The notes under the pieces were generated by a model that saw only the letters and a program-made list of their open reading frames with translations, made no database searches and had not been told where the DNA came from. From Autumnicola lenta (lineage in GTDB: Bacteria > Bacteroidota > Bacteroidia > Flavobacteriales > Flavobacteriaceae): a stretch of 64,000 bases of DNA. Both the position numbers and the translations under genes were made by a program. The DNA lies in the NCBI RefSeq assembly GCF_031846515.1, contig NZ_JAVRHO010000006.1, positions 122,787 to 186,786 on the forward strand, given 5' to 3'. Below, one piece after another: positions 1-7,643 of the stretch (its first letter is position 1; each line of letters opens with the position of its first letter).

Positions 1-648
1 AAATCCTAAAACACGACCGGACATCGAATGGATAGGAAACATCACCCTTCCCTTAAACCTGTCAAACTGCTTCTCTCCTTTTACAATGGTAAGACCGGTT
101 TTTTCCAGGTAATCCAGTTTATAGCCGCTGCCCAGAGCTTCTTTGGTAAACATATCCCACTCGTCCAGGCAATATCCTAAATCGAATTTCTTAATCGTTT
201 CAGCAGTAAAACCGCGTTCTTTAAAATAGCTTAATCCAATTGCATTTCCCGGATCGGTTTTATGCAGAATTTTCTGAAAATACTTACTTGCATATTCCGA
301 AACCAGGTACATACTTTCCTTCTCATCTGCCTGCTGCTTTTGCTCGTCTGTCTGTTCGGTTTCTTCGATTTCGATACCGTACTTTTTGGCGAGGTACTTT
401 ATAGCTTCAGGATACGTAAAATGCTCGTGCTCCATTAAAAAAGCAATCACGTTTCCCCCTTTTCCGCTGGAAAAATCTTTCCAGATTTGCTTTACGGGAG
501 AAACCATAAAGCTCGGCGTACGCTCATCGCTAAACGGACTAAGACCTTTTAAATTACTTCCAGACTTCTTTAACTGAACAAAATCTCCGATTACTTCCTC
601 TACACGGGAAGTTTCAAATACATTGTCGATGGTGGTTTTAGAAATCAA
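1..648 (-). CDS. dnaG: DNA primase DnaG, N-terminal part (runs off the window)
   Basis: Synthesises RNA primers for DNA replication. The 216 visible codons read in one frame to the window edge. They hold the N-terminal CHC2-like domain (residues about 1-100, ending GKGGNVIAFLME) and the start of the catalytic-core N-subdomain (about 125-216: YFKERGFTAETIKKFDLGY ... GRVLGF). The start is TTG at 648: a TGA lies in the same frame at 652-654 and the protein then begins (M)ISKTTIDNVFETSRVEEVIG, the usual primase start. All four residues that bind zinc in the bacterial family are replaced: CPFH is SPFS (Ser37, Ser40) and CFGC is DFSS (Asp58, Ser61). The rest of the domain, including ERTPSF, is intact, so this looks like a zinc-free variant, not a broken gene. 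The C-terminal part, with the TOPRIM active site, lies outside the window. Confidence 0.93.
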   Translation of the reverse strand, partial: MISKTTIDNVFETSRVEEVIGDFVQLKKSGSNLKGLSPFSDERTPSFMVSPVKQIWKDFSSGKGGNVIAFLMEHEHFTYPEAIKYLAKKYGIEIEETEQTDEQKQQADEKESMYLVSEYASKYFQKILHKTDPGNAIGLSYFKERGFTAETIKKFDLGYCLDEWDMFTKEALGSGYKLDYLEKTGLTIVKGEKQFDRFKGRVMFPIHSMSGRVLGF

Positions 649-678
649 GGATCAGAAAGTTTTTACCTAAACAGGCCA

Positions 679-686
679 CAAAAATA
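679..686 (-). promoter_or_regulatory. -7 element of the dnaG promoter
   Basis: The minus strand reads TATTTTTG, a perfect match to the Bacteroidota -7 consensus TAnnTTTG, about 30 bases before the TTG start of dnaG. No clear TTTG -33 box at the usual distance was seen. Confidence 0.45.
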
Positions 687-723
687 TACAATTCCATCCA
701 CATTACATGGCTGGCATAATTTC

Positions 724-760
724 AAAAAACCTCATAAATTCTTCCGAATCTATGAGGTTC
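724..760 (-). terminator. Rho-independent terminator after the barrel-protein gene
   Basis: A 9-bp perfect stem (728-736 with 751-759, AACCTCATA/TATGAGGTT) with a 14-base loop is followed on the minus strand by a run of six T. It lies 23 bases after the stop of the outer-membrane protein gene and ends the sigma/anti-sigma operon. Confidence 0.8.
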
Positions 761-782
761 TCTCTTAAAGAATTAGAAATTC

Positions 783-1805
783 CTATTCCAGGTCAAATCT
801 TAATCCGACAGAAAAATTATTTAGCTCCACATTAGGATCCTGAAAAATAGGGTTCAAATCATATTTAACATACAAAGAAGTACCTCCCCATCCCATGTAA
901 CCACTAAGACCGTAGACAAAATCGTTGGTATTATAATCATTCTTAAGCTTCTCCTTTACCCTATCGCCATCTGCTTCATACTTCAGTTTTTGACGCTCTC
1001 CAATATTAAATCCTGCATAACCTCCAAGACCTATTTTAAACATTTCATTAGTATCAAATTTTACACCACGGTAGGATTCATAACGCCTCGAAGGACCAAA
1101 TTCAAAATGTACGGGAAAAACCAGGTTGTCCATACGAAATTTGGATTTATCCAAATCATATTCAAATTCTTCTAAATAAGTAAGATCTCCATCTTCAACA
1201 AAATAGTGGTTATCTTTAGGCTTCAACCCGTTTAATTGAAAAGAAGCTCCGTATCGTAATCTCAACCAGTTGGACTTATTGAAAACACGGGTATTAAATG
1301 CAATTCCAATTTCAAAGAAGCGGCTACCACCGATCTTAAAGTCTGAATCCTGCAGCGACTGCCCCTCGGAAAGCGCGTTGTTAAATCCTGCAGCAACAAC
1401 CAGCGCAGAAGTTGTTCTTGTATAATAATTTTCATTATTATGCGGGCGCGAGTCTTTCTCAAACCTCCAGAAACTATCAGATTCATCTTCCTCCTCTTCT
1501 CCGCGGGAAAGCAGGGCGATTTTATTCTCCAAAATAGCCACCCTGTTTTCTATATTTAAGGCATGCTTTTTTGCCGCTTCTTTCTTCAAGTTCTCAGCTT
1601 GTTCCCTGTTTATTTCTCTATTTTCCAGTTGAGAATTTATCCGCTCCACTTTTTCTTTTAACTCAGCTTTTTCTTCCGCAACAATTTCCTCTTTTTGCTT
1701 CTGAAGATTTTCAATTTTTTCAGCATTTTCAGTTGTTTGAGTTTGCGCTTCGCATATCTCGTAACTAAATAAGCTAAGAGCAATGTAAAAAATAACAGTT
1801 TTCAT
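783..1805 (-). CDS. Outer-membrane beta-barrel protein with N-terminal coiled coil
   Basis: 340 residues. A signal peptide (about 1-20, ending CEAQ) is followed by a highly charged Glu/Lys-rich segment (about 25-105) that should form a long coiled coil. The C-terminal half (about 125-340) alternates aromatic and glycine-rich strands and ends in GLRFDLE, typical of Bacteroidota porin-like barrels closing with an aromatic residue near the C-terminus. It is the last gene of an operon with an ECF sigma factor and its anti-sigma factor, so it is probably a product or sensor of that envelope-stress circuit. I do not recognise a named family. The coiled coil may reach into the periplasm to touch peptidoglycan or a partner (inference). 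Confidence 0.7.
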   Translation of the reverse strand: MKTVIFYIALSLFSYEICEAQTQTTENAEKIENLQKQKEEIVAEEKAELKEKVERINSQLENREINREQAENLKKEAAKKHALNIENRVAILENKIALLSRGEEEEDESDSFWRFEKDSRPHNNENYYTRTTSALVVAAGFNNALSEGQSLQDSDFKIGGSRFFEIGIAFNTRVFNKSNWLRLRYGASFQLNGLKPKDNHYFVEDGDLTYLEEFEYDLDKSKFRMDNLVFPVHFEFGPSRRYESYRGVKFDTNEMFKIGLGGYAGFNIGERQKLKYEADGDRVKEKLKNDYNTNDFVYGLSGYMGWGGTSLYVKYDLNPIFQDPNVELNNFSVGLRFDLE

Positions 1806-1897
1806 GATTTTTGATTTTTTAATGAAAGATTTCTCCTTCAGATTGATTGATGAATGACCCTTTCGGGATTGTGATGATTATTATTAACTTTTTAGTA

Positions 1898-2689
1898 CTA
1901 ATCGTTTCTTGCTGCTACCGCTGTTCTTGCTTTCACAAAGCCATCTTTTAACATATCAAATACTTTCTCTCTAAAAGACGCATCCAGCTCTTCCTCTACA
2001 TCTGCCAAAAGCGAAAGTGCATCTACCGACCCCGCAGTATATCGAAATTGTGAAGATTTGCTTATCTCTTTTGCGGCACTTGCCAGCAACTGGTCCACCT
2101 CATTATTTGTCAATTCAGGACCTTGGGCTTCTTTTGCAGCTACTTCAGCAATTATCTGCTCCAGTTTGCTCTTTAAAATTTCGTTTTTAGTCAATTCCTC
2201 TTCAGAAGTAGGCATTCTACTTTCGTTGATCGTATTTTCTTCATTTTTCTTCGGAATTTCAGCAGCCACAGCGACGATTTGCGTATTATTTACTGCTTTT
2301 TCAGGTTTCTGAACATTTTTTTCTTCCGCAGAATTAAATTTTGCTTCTGAAAGATCTTCAACTTCATTTTCTTCTGAAGCAATTCTTTCTTCAGGTCGAT
2401 AATTGGCATTTTCAGGGGCTGCCTTATTTTCTTCAATTTCTTCCGTAGGATTATCTACAATTGAAGGTGAAGTGTTGGAAATGTCAGTTTTCAGTACAAA
2501 GGTGCCAATGAGGAGCGCCGTAACTGCCGCAGCGGCAATTCCCATCCACCATTTACGACTAATGCCGGATGACTTTTTCTCTTCAGCATCCAATCTTCTG
2601 CTTAATTTGTCCCAGCTGTCTTCTGAAGGCGAAATTTGCCTTTTTTCGAACTGCTCTTTTATATGTTTTTCAAATTTATTTGGTGCCAT
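1898..2689 (-). CDS. Membrane anti-sigma factor (putative)
   Basis: 263 residues. A short cytoplasmic N-terminus (FEKHIKEQFEKRQISPSEDSWDKLSRRL, shown here only to mark its location, residues 6-33) precedes one transmembrane segment (about 47-66, WWMGIAAAAVTALLIG). A long, acidic, low-complexity periplasmic region and a C-terminal helical stretch follow. The topology and its position directly after the ECF sigma gene (14-base overlap) fit an anti-sigma factor that holds the sigma at the membrane. It has no zinc-binding HxxxCxxC motif of the ZAS class, which is common for Bacteroidota anti-sigmas. Assignment rests on context and topology, not on a recognised domain. Confidence 0.65.
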   Translation of the reverse strand: MAPNKFEKHIKEQFEKRQISPSEDSWDKLSRRLDAEEKKSSGISRKWWMGIAAAAVTALLIGTFVLKTDISNTSPSIVDNPTEEIEENKAAPENANYRPEERIASEENEVEDLSEAKFNSAEEKNVQKPEKAVNNTQIVAVAAEIPKKNEENTINESRMPTSEEELTKNEILKSKLEQIIAEVAAKEAQGPELTNNEVDQLLASAAKEISKSSQFRYTAGSVDALSLLADVEEELDASFREKVFDMLKDGFVKARTAVAARND

Positions 2690-3239
2690 AACCTGTAGTA
2701 CTTTGTGATTTTAATTTCTCCTGCAACATTTTTCTCGCTTTAAACAATTGTGATTTCGAAGTTCCTTCAGAAATATTCAGCATTTTCGAAATCTCGCTGT
2801 GCTTATAACCTTCTACAGCATACATTACAAAAACCATCCTGTAACCTTCGGGAAGTCCATCTATTAACTGTTGCAAATGCGCTACTTCCAATTCAGAATT
2901 AATATTATTTCCACTTTCAGAATAATGGGTCATTTCCTCCTGCTCAAATGCTACTTTGTGATTTGCCCGTAAAAAAGAAATTGCTTCTCTAACCATTATT
3001 TTTCGTATCCAGCCTTCAAAACTTCCTTCATCTTTAAACGAATCTAAGTTGGTGAAAACTTTGAAAAATCCGTTTAGCATTACCTCTTCAGCATGATGAA
3101 GATCTTTAATATACTGCCTGCAAACACTCAACATTTTCCCAGAATGAATCTCGTACAAACGCTGTTGCGCCTCCCGGTTATTGTTGGCGGCACGTTTGAT
3201 GAGTCGCGTATCGTTTTTAAAAAGCTGAATTACTTTCAC
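2676..3239 (-). CDS. ECF-type RNA polymerase sigma factor
   Basis: 187 residues; directs RNA polymerase to a set of envelope-related promoters. Region 2 (about 20-95) includes the stretch DLHHAEEVMLNGFFKVF and FEGWIRKIMVREAISFLR, the family's core-binding and -10-recognition helices. Region 4 (about 125-180) has LPEGYRMVFVMYAVEGYKH and SEISKMLNISEGTSKSQLFK, the helix-turn-helix that reads the -35 box. The start is GTG at 3239. The gene overlaps the anti-sigma gene by 14 bases, so the two are translationally coupled. An ECF-style promoter lies 33 bases upstream (3272-3300), suggesting autoregulation. The stimulus cannot be told from the sequence. Confidence 0.92.
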   Translation of the reverse strand: MKVIQLFKNDTRLIKRAANNNREAQQRLYEIHSGKMLSVCRQYIKDLHHAEEVMLNGFFKVFTNLDSFKDEGSFEGWIRKIMVREAISFLRANHKVAFEQEEMTHYSESGNNINSELEVAHLQQLIDGLPEGYRMVFVMYAVEGYKHSEISKMLNISEGTSKSQLFKARKMLQEKLKSQSTTGYGTK

Positions 3240-3271
3240 CTGGTAATTGTTATTAAAGGCTTCTATTTACA

Positions 3272-3300
3272 TAGACGCGGAAAAGTTACAAAAGGTTGCC
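3272..3300 (-). promoter_or_regulatory. ECF-sigma-type promoter, probably autoregulatory
   Basis: On the minus strand GGCAACC (3300-3294) is followed after exactly 16 bases by CGTCTA (3277-3272). An AACC-type -35 with N16 and CGTC is the classic ECF promoter layout. It lies 33 bases before the GTG start of the ECF sigma gene, so the sigma probably drives its own transcription. I saw no second convincing copy elsewhere in the window. Confidence 0.65.
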
Positions 3301-3407
3301 TGACCCAATTATTTTTTATTGAAATTTCTTCTGAAGAAAAATTATCCCTGAATTTACAGGTCGAAAATTGCCATTTTAAGCACGTGCCTATTGGGATTTA
3401 AATCTTG

Positions 3408-3415
3408 TATCTTTG
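3408..3415 (+). promoter_or_regulatory. -7 element of the rluF promoter
   Basis: TATCTTTG matches the Bacteroidota -7 consensus TAnnTTTG exactly and lies 16 bases before the rluF ATG at 3432. A TTGGG lies at 3391-3395, closer than the usual -33 spacing. Confidence 0.55.
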
Positions 3416-3431
3416 CAACAGAATTCATTTT

Positions 3432-4271
3432 ATGTCTGAAATTAAACTTACCAGAATCAACAAATACCTGAGTGAAGTGGGCTACTGCTCGCGCCGGGAA
3501 GCCGATAAATTAATCGAACAGGGCAGAATTACCCTAAATGGAGAAGTCCCTGAAATGGGAACCAAAGTTGCTCCCGGAGATGAAGTGCGGGTAAATGGAA
3601 AATTAGTTTCCAAAGAAGAACTTAAGGAGCCGAATGTTTACCTGGCTTTTAATAAGCCTGTTGGTATTGTTTGCACTACAGATACTCGGGTCGAAAAAGA
3701 TAATATTATAGATTACATCAATTATCCCAAACGGATTTTCCCAATTGGCCGGCTGGATAAACCAAGTGAAGGATTAATTTTCCTTACCAACGATGGTGAT
3801 ATTGTAAACAAAATTCTGCGTGCCCGCAATAATCACGAAAAGGAATATATTGTAAGCGTCAATAAACCAATCACCAAAGATTTTATAAACCGAATGGGCT
3901 CCGGAATTCCAATTCTGGGAACAACTACAAAGAAATGTGAAGTAGAGCAGCGCGGGAAATATGAATTCAGGATTATTCTGACCCAGGGATTAAACAGACA
4001 GATTAGAAGGATGTGCGAATTTTTAGGCTATGAAGTTACATCGCTGAAGCGCATTAGAATTATGAATGTACAACTGGATGTTCCGGTTGGAAAATGGCGG
4101 GAACTAACCGAAGATGAACTTAAAACCATTAACAGAATGGTAGATGAGTCTGTAAAGACAGAAGAAGCCTCAAAACTTAAAGATTCGCCCAATAACCAGA
4201 AAATTGCGAAGCGCCTTCCGAAGAAAGAAAATCCTCATAATGTAAGGCGTAAGCGCAGAAACAAATCTTAA
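3432..4271 (+). CDS. rluF: 23S rRNA pseudouridine synthase RluF-type
   Basis: 279 residues from the ATG at 3432; a start at 3405 would place the promoter -7 box inside the gene. It converts uridine to pseudouridine in 23S rRNA (the RluF target is U2604 in E. coli). An S4-type RNA-binding domain spans about 5-60 (RINKYLSEVGYCSRREADKL). The catalytic domain spans about 68-235, with the aspartate at 109 in PIGRLDKPSEGL. The motifs GIVCTTD (about 78-84) and GLNRQIRRMCEFLGYEV distinguish RluF from RluB/RluE. The C-terminal tail is basic (RRKRRNKS), probably binding RNA. It stands alone, divergent from the sigma operon. Confidence 0.9.
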   Translation: MSEIKLTRINKYLSEVGYCSRREADKLIEQGRITLNGEVPEMGTKVAPGDEVRVNGKLVSKEELKEPNVYLAFNKPVGIVCTTDTRVEKDNIIDYINYPKRIFPIGRLDKPSEGLIFLTNDGDIVNKILRARNNHEKEYIVSVNKPITKDFINRMGSGIPILGTTTKKCEVEQRGKYEFRIILTQGLNRQIRRMCEFLGYEVTSLKRIRIMNVQLDVPVGKWRELTEDELKTINRMVDESVKTEEASKLKDSPNNQKIAKRLPKKENPHNVRRKRRNKS

Positions 4272-4382
4272 CAGATTATTAGCGCCCGGTGCAGCCTTCA
4301 TCTAAATTTATCTTGCTAATTTTAAGCGAAATTGATTTTCTCTGGTACAGAAAAACCAGAATCCCTTAAACCAACCAATAAT

Positions 4383-4805
4383 ATGAGAATACAACCTTTC
4401 CATCTTGCCATACCGGTTTCTGACCTTCAGAAATGTAGAAAGTTCTATAGGGAAACCCTTGGTTGCGGAGAAGGACGTAGTAGCGATCATTGGGTGGATT
4501 TTAATTTTTTCGGTCATCAACTGGTCATTCATCACAAAGCACCTGAAGACACAGCTTCTTCCGGGAGCAATCCAGTGGATGGGAAAGATGTGCCAATACC
4601 TCACTTTGGAGTAGTTTTGCAATGGGATGTTTTTCAGGAGTTTGCCAAATTACTAAAATCCAAAAATATCGATTTTGTTATTGAACCTTATATTCGTTTT
4701 AAAGGAAAGGTAGGCGAACAAGCTACAATGTTTTTTAAAGATCCATGCGGAAATGCTCTGGAGTTCAAGGCTTTTAGAGATATGGATCAGCTTTTTGCCC
4801 AGTAA
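4383..4805 (+). CDS. VOC (glyoxalase/dioxygenase superfamily) protein
   Basis: 140 residues from ATG 4383. It has the paired beta-alpha-beta-beta-beta fold of the vicinal-oxygen-chelate family. The N-half holds FHLAIPVSDLQKCRKFYRE and FFGHQLVIHHK, and the C-half HFGVVLQWDVFQEF and MFFKDPCGNALEFKAF. Possible metal ligands are His in FHLAI, His in PHFGV and Glu in LEFK, the usual H/H/E places. The wording resembles bacterial glyoxalase-like proteins of unknown substrate. It may be co-transcribed with the permease that follows after 18 bases. Confidence 0.85.
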   Translation: MRIQPFHLAIPVSDLQKCRKFYRETLGCGEGRSSDHWVDFNFFGHQLVIHHKAPEDTASSGSNPVDGKDVPIPHFGVVLQWDVFQEFAKLLKSKNIDFVIEPYIRFKGKVGEQATMFFKDPCGNALEFKAFRDMDQLFAQ

Positions 4806-4823
4806 CTACCAACTAAATATACT

Positions 4824-5843
4824 ATGAACACATTAAAACCGGCTCTGGTACGTCAGATTTTCGTGCTATTGCTGATTCTTTTTTTAGCGGTTTTAATCTT
4901 TAAGGAAATTGTCCCTTATTTATCAGGAGTTCTTGGCGCAATTACACTTTATGCACTTCTTATAAACTGGATGCGAAAATTACTTTATCGTGGATGGAAA
5001 CCCAGTCTCGCAGCAGCCTTTTTAATGTCCGGTTCTTTTGTTGGTATACTTGTACCGGTAACTTTAATTGTGCTTATGCTTTCTTCTAAAATAGGAAAAG
5101 CAGTTGCAAATTCAGAAAGGGTTGTTTCTGCTGTAAAAGAACAGACCTACTACCTGGAGGATTATTTCGGGTACAATTTGAGTCAGACTATCGACACCTC
5201 CTCCGTTACAAGCTGGATCTCTACTAATCTTCAAAGCCTTGCAGGAGGCACCTTTGATGCTTTTATAGCAATAGGGATTATGTACTTTATGCTCTATTAC
5301 ATGCTTACAAACAGAGAGGCTCTTAAAGATTCCCTTATTGCATACATCCCCTTGGGAAAAGAAAACCTTACTCATATTGGCGAAGAAAGCAATCAGCTGG
5401 TTAAGTCGAACGCATTGGGAATACCATTGGTAGCACTATGCCAGGGGATTATTGCGTTAATAGGTTATCTCGTAATAGGTGTCCCCGATCCTTTCTTCTG
5501 GTTTGTAATTACAGCAGTTGGCTCTATGATCCCTTTTATAGGAACCGCACTGGGGATTCTTCCGGTAACAATCCTTCTCTTCGCTCAGGGAGATAATCTC
5601 CAGGCGATTGCGATTCTAATTTACGGACTTGTAGTGGTAGGAGCAACAGACAATATTATACGTCTTTATGTATTGGAAAGACTGGCGAGTGTTCATCCTC
5701 TAATTACGCTCTTTGGGGTAGTTGTAGGTGTGCCTCTATTCGGATTTATAGGACTAATATTTGGACCTATTTTGATCTCTTTGTTCTTATTAATTCTGAA
5801 GATATATAAGAAAGAATACGGAAATGCCCATAACAGATTGTAA
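4824..5843 (+). CDS. AI-2E family (PerM-like) membrane transporter
   Basis: 339 residues with about eight membrane segments: two at the N-terminus, one at about 53-78, then five in the C-terminal half. These flank a soluble amphipathic region (about 85-150). The C-terminal half contains GVPDPFFWFVITAVGSMIPF and GTALGILPV, typical of the AI-2E/PerM (TqsA, YhhT) family. Members export small solutes (autoinducer-2 in TqsA; Na+/H+ exchange claimed for others); the substrate here is unknown. It lies between the VOC and YkvA genes in one apparent transcript. Confidence 0.88.
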   Translation: MNTLKPALVRQIFVLLLILFLAVLIFKEIVPYLSGVLGAITLYALLINWMRKLLYRGWKPSLAAAFLMSGSFVGILVPVTLIVLMLSSKIGKAVANSERVVSAVKEQTYYLEDYFGYNLSQTIDTSSVTSWISTNLQSLAGGTFDAFIAIGIMYFMLYYMLTNREALKDSLIAYIPLGKENLTHIGEESNQLVKSNALGIPLVALCQGIIALIGYLVIGVPDPFFWFVITAVGSMIPFIGTALGILPVTILLFAQGDNLQAIAILIYGLVVVGATDNIIRLYVLERLASVHPLITLFGVVVGVPLFGFIGLIFGPILISLFLLILKIYKKEYGNAHNRL

Positions 5844-5870
5844 TTAAAAAATAACTAAAACCTAGAAATA

Positions 5871-6299
5871 ATGTTAGAAAAGAAGCTCAACGAATTAGAT
5901 GAAAAGTACCTGAAAGAAGGAGCCGCAAAAATAAAAGACGGAGATGTGGAAATTGCTGCGGAAAATCAGGAGCAGATTTCAGACAAAATCCTCAATTCCA
6001 GTATGCTGAAAAAATATACTGAAATAGGAAAATTATTGTTTGGTATGCTGCAGGATTACCGTAAGGGAATCTACAGCAATATGCCATGGTTTACGATTGC
6101 GGCTATTACATTCGCACTGCTGTATATTCTAAACCCTCTGGACGTTGTACCCGATTTTATTCCCGGACTTGGTTATATAGATGATTTTGCCATCATGACC
6201 GTAGCCTTGAGATTTCTTGAAACTGACCTACACAGTTACCTTGACTGGAAACTTGCTGAAGGAGATTCGGGAGAAGAGGAAAATCCGGAAAACGCATAA
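5871..6299 (+). CDS. YkvA/DUF1232 family membrane protein
   Basis: 142 residues. The C-terminal half (about 70-115) carries the DUF1232 signature: a hydrophobic segment, then ILNPLDVVPDFIPGLGYIDD, which forms a re-entrant or two-helix membrane hairpin. The N-terminal 65 residues are charged and probably cytoplasmic. Function in the family is unknown. The gene follows the AI-2E-type permease by 27 bases and ends two bases from the convergent folD. Confidence 0.85.
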   Translation: MLEKKLNELDEKYLKEGAAKIKDGDVEIAAENQEQISDKILNSSMLKKYTEIGKLLFGMLQDYRKGIYSNMPWFTIAAITFALLYILNPLDVVPDFIPGLGYIDDFAIMTVALRFLETDLHSYLDWKLAEGDSGEEENPENA

Positions 6300-6301
6300 T
6301 A

Positions 6302-7201
6302 TTAGCTTTGGTGTTCTTTTTTTAGAGCTCTATGACGTTCTCTTGCAAGTAAAGTGTTTTTCAGCAACATAGAAACAGTCATAGGGCCTACACCTCCGGG
6401 CACCGGAGTGATATAAGATGCACGTTTACTAACATTTTCGAAGTCCACATCTCCTTTGATGATATATCCCCTGGGACTATCTTCATCTGGAACGCGGGTG
6501 ATTCCCACATCGATGATGATAGCATCATCTTTTATCATTTCGCCTTTAAGAAAATCGGGGATACCAACAGCAATAATTATAATATCTGCCTGGGAGGTAA
6601 TTTGCGTAATGTTTTTGGTAAACTCGTGGGTAAGTGTAACCGTAGAATTCCCTGGGAAGCCGCTACGCCCCATAAGGATGCTCATTGGTCTTCCAACAAT
6701 ATAACTTCTGCCAATCACCACAGTATGTTTTCCTTTGGTAGGAATATCGTATCGCTCCAGTAATTCTAAAATCCCAAAGGGTGTCGCCGGAATAAAAGAG
6801 GTCATATCAAAAGCCATTTTTCCAAAATTGGTAGGATGAAATCCATCTACATCTTTATCTGGATCTACAGCCAATAAAACCTTTTGAGTATCGATTTGTT
6901 TTGGCAACGGAAGCTGAACAATAAACCCGTCGATATCATCATTCTGATTTAATTCTTCAATCTTATCCAGTAATTCCAGCTCACTCACGGTAGAAGGCAA
7001 TCTGTAGAGCGAAGATTCAAATCCCACCTGCTTGCAGGATTTCACTTTACTATTTACGTAAGTAAGGCTCGCACCGTCGTTTCCAACAATAATTGCAGCC
7101 AAATGCGGAACTTTCTCTCCGCGTTCTTTCATTTTTGTAACCTCTTTAGCAATTTCATTTTTAATGTCGTTGCTGATTTTCTTACCGTCGAGTATTGTCA
7201 T
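6302..7201 (-). CDS. folD: Methylenetetrahydrofolate dehydrogenase/cyclohydrolase FolD
   Basis: 299 residues, the usual size. This bifunctional cytosolic enzyme interconverts methylene-, methenyl- and 10-formyl-tetrahydrofolate with NADP. Visible motifs are YVNSKVKSCKQVGF with the catalytic Tyr/Lys (about 49-60), VQLPLPKQID, DVDGFHPTNFGKM, the nucleotide-binding VVIGRSYIVGRPMS (about 161-175) and the C-terminal PVPGGVGPMTVSMLL. It is downstream of ffh and a four-helix-bundle gene on the same strand. Confidence 0.97.
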   Translation of the reverse strand: MTILDGKKISNDIKNEIAKEVTKMKERGEKVPHLAAIIVGNDGASLTYVNSKVKSCKQVGFESSLYRLPSTVSELELLDKIEELNQNDDIDGFIVQLPLPKQIDTQKVLLAVDPDKDVDGFHPTNFGKMAFDMTSFIPATPFGILELLERYDIPTKGKHTVVIGRSYIVGRPMSILMGRSGFPGNSTVTLTHEFTKNITQITSQADIIIIAVGIPDFLKGEMIKDDAIIIDVGITRVPDEDSPRGYIIKGDVDFENVSKRASYITPVPGGVGPMTVSMLLKNTLLARERHRALKKEHQS

Positions 7202-7234
7202 ATTTAGTTAACAGTGTTCAGTCTCAGTTTGCAG

Positions 7235-7552
7235 TCATTCTTTACTTGCTCCAAACTTAGCAGGATTGTTTATCATATAGTTTAGCAGCTTTCCAACTTC
7301 TAAACTTTTTTGGTTTAGTTCTTCTTTGGTATTTTTAGTAATATATCCATAAGCAAATTCCAGCCAACTTTGGGTTTCAGCATTTTCAGCATCACTATCA
7401 ATTAATTTGCTGATAAAGTGACTTGGGTAGCGCCGCTTTCGATAAGCTTCCGCCACATTTGCACAAACTGAACGGGAACTTCTTCTGATCTGGTCTGTCA
7501 AAGAATATTTCTCTTCTTTTGGAAAATCTCTTGTCAGATTAAAAATGTCCAT
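7235..7552 (-). CDS. Four-helix-bundle (23S rRNA intervening-sequence type) protein, N-terminus interrupted
   Basis: 105 residues from ATG 7552, with the family core NLTRDFPKEEKYSLTDQIRR, SRSVCANVAEAYRKRRYP and DAENAETQSWLEFAYGYI. The family (four helix bundle, often called 23S rRNA-IVP) usually has about 120 residues and starts xFRxLKVWxKA. Upstream in the same frame an ATG at 7600 encodes MDFRSLKV, then a TAA (7576-7574) exactly where the family's Trp sits, then ETGFGLA leading into the ATG at 7552. The gene has therefore lost helix-1 residues through a nonsense codon, or restarts at 7552. The function of the family is unknown; it is thought to bind nucleic acid or protein. It is inserted between ffh and folD. 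Confidence 0.75.
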   Translation of the reverse strand: MDIFNLTRDFPKEEKYSLTDQIRRSSRSVCANVAEAYRKRRYPSHFISKLIDSDAENAETQSWLEFAYGYITKNTKEELNQKSLEVGKLLNYMINNPAKFGASKE

Positions 7553-7643
7553 TGCAAGGCCAAAACCAGTTTCTTAAACTTTTAACGACCTGAAATCCAT
7601 TAACTCCAAATTTTTCTGCCTACTGCCCCTGCAAACTGATTTT

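Noticed and set aside
3405..3431. Earlier start for rluF
   Set aside because: The extra codons contain the promoter -7 box; the family starts at MSEIK.
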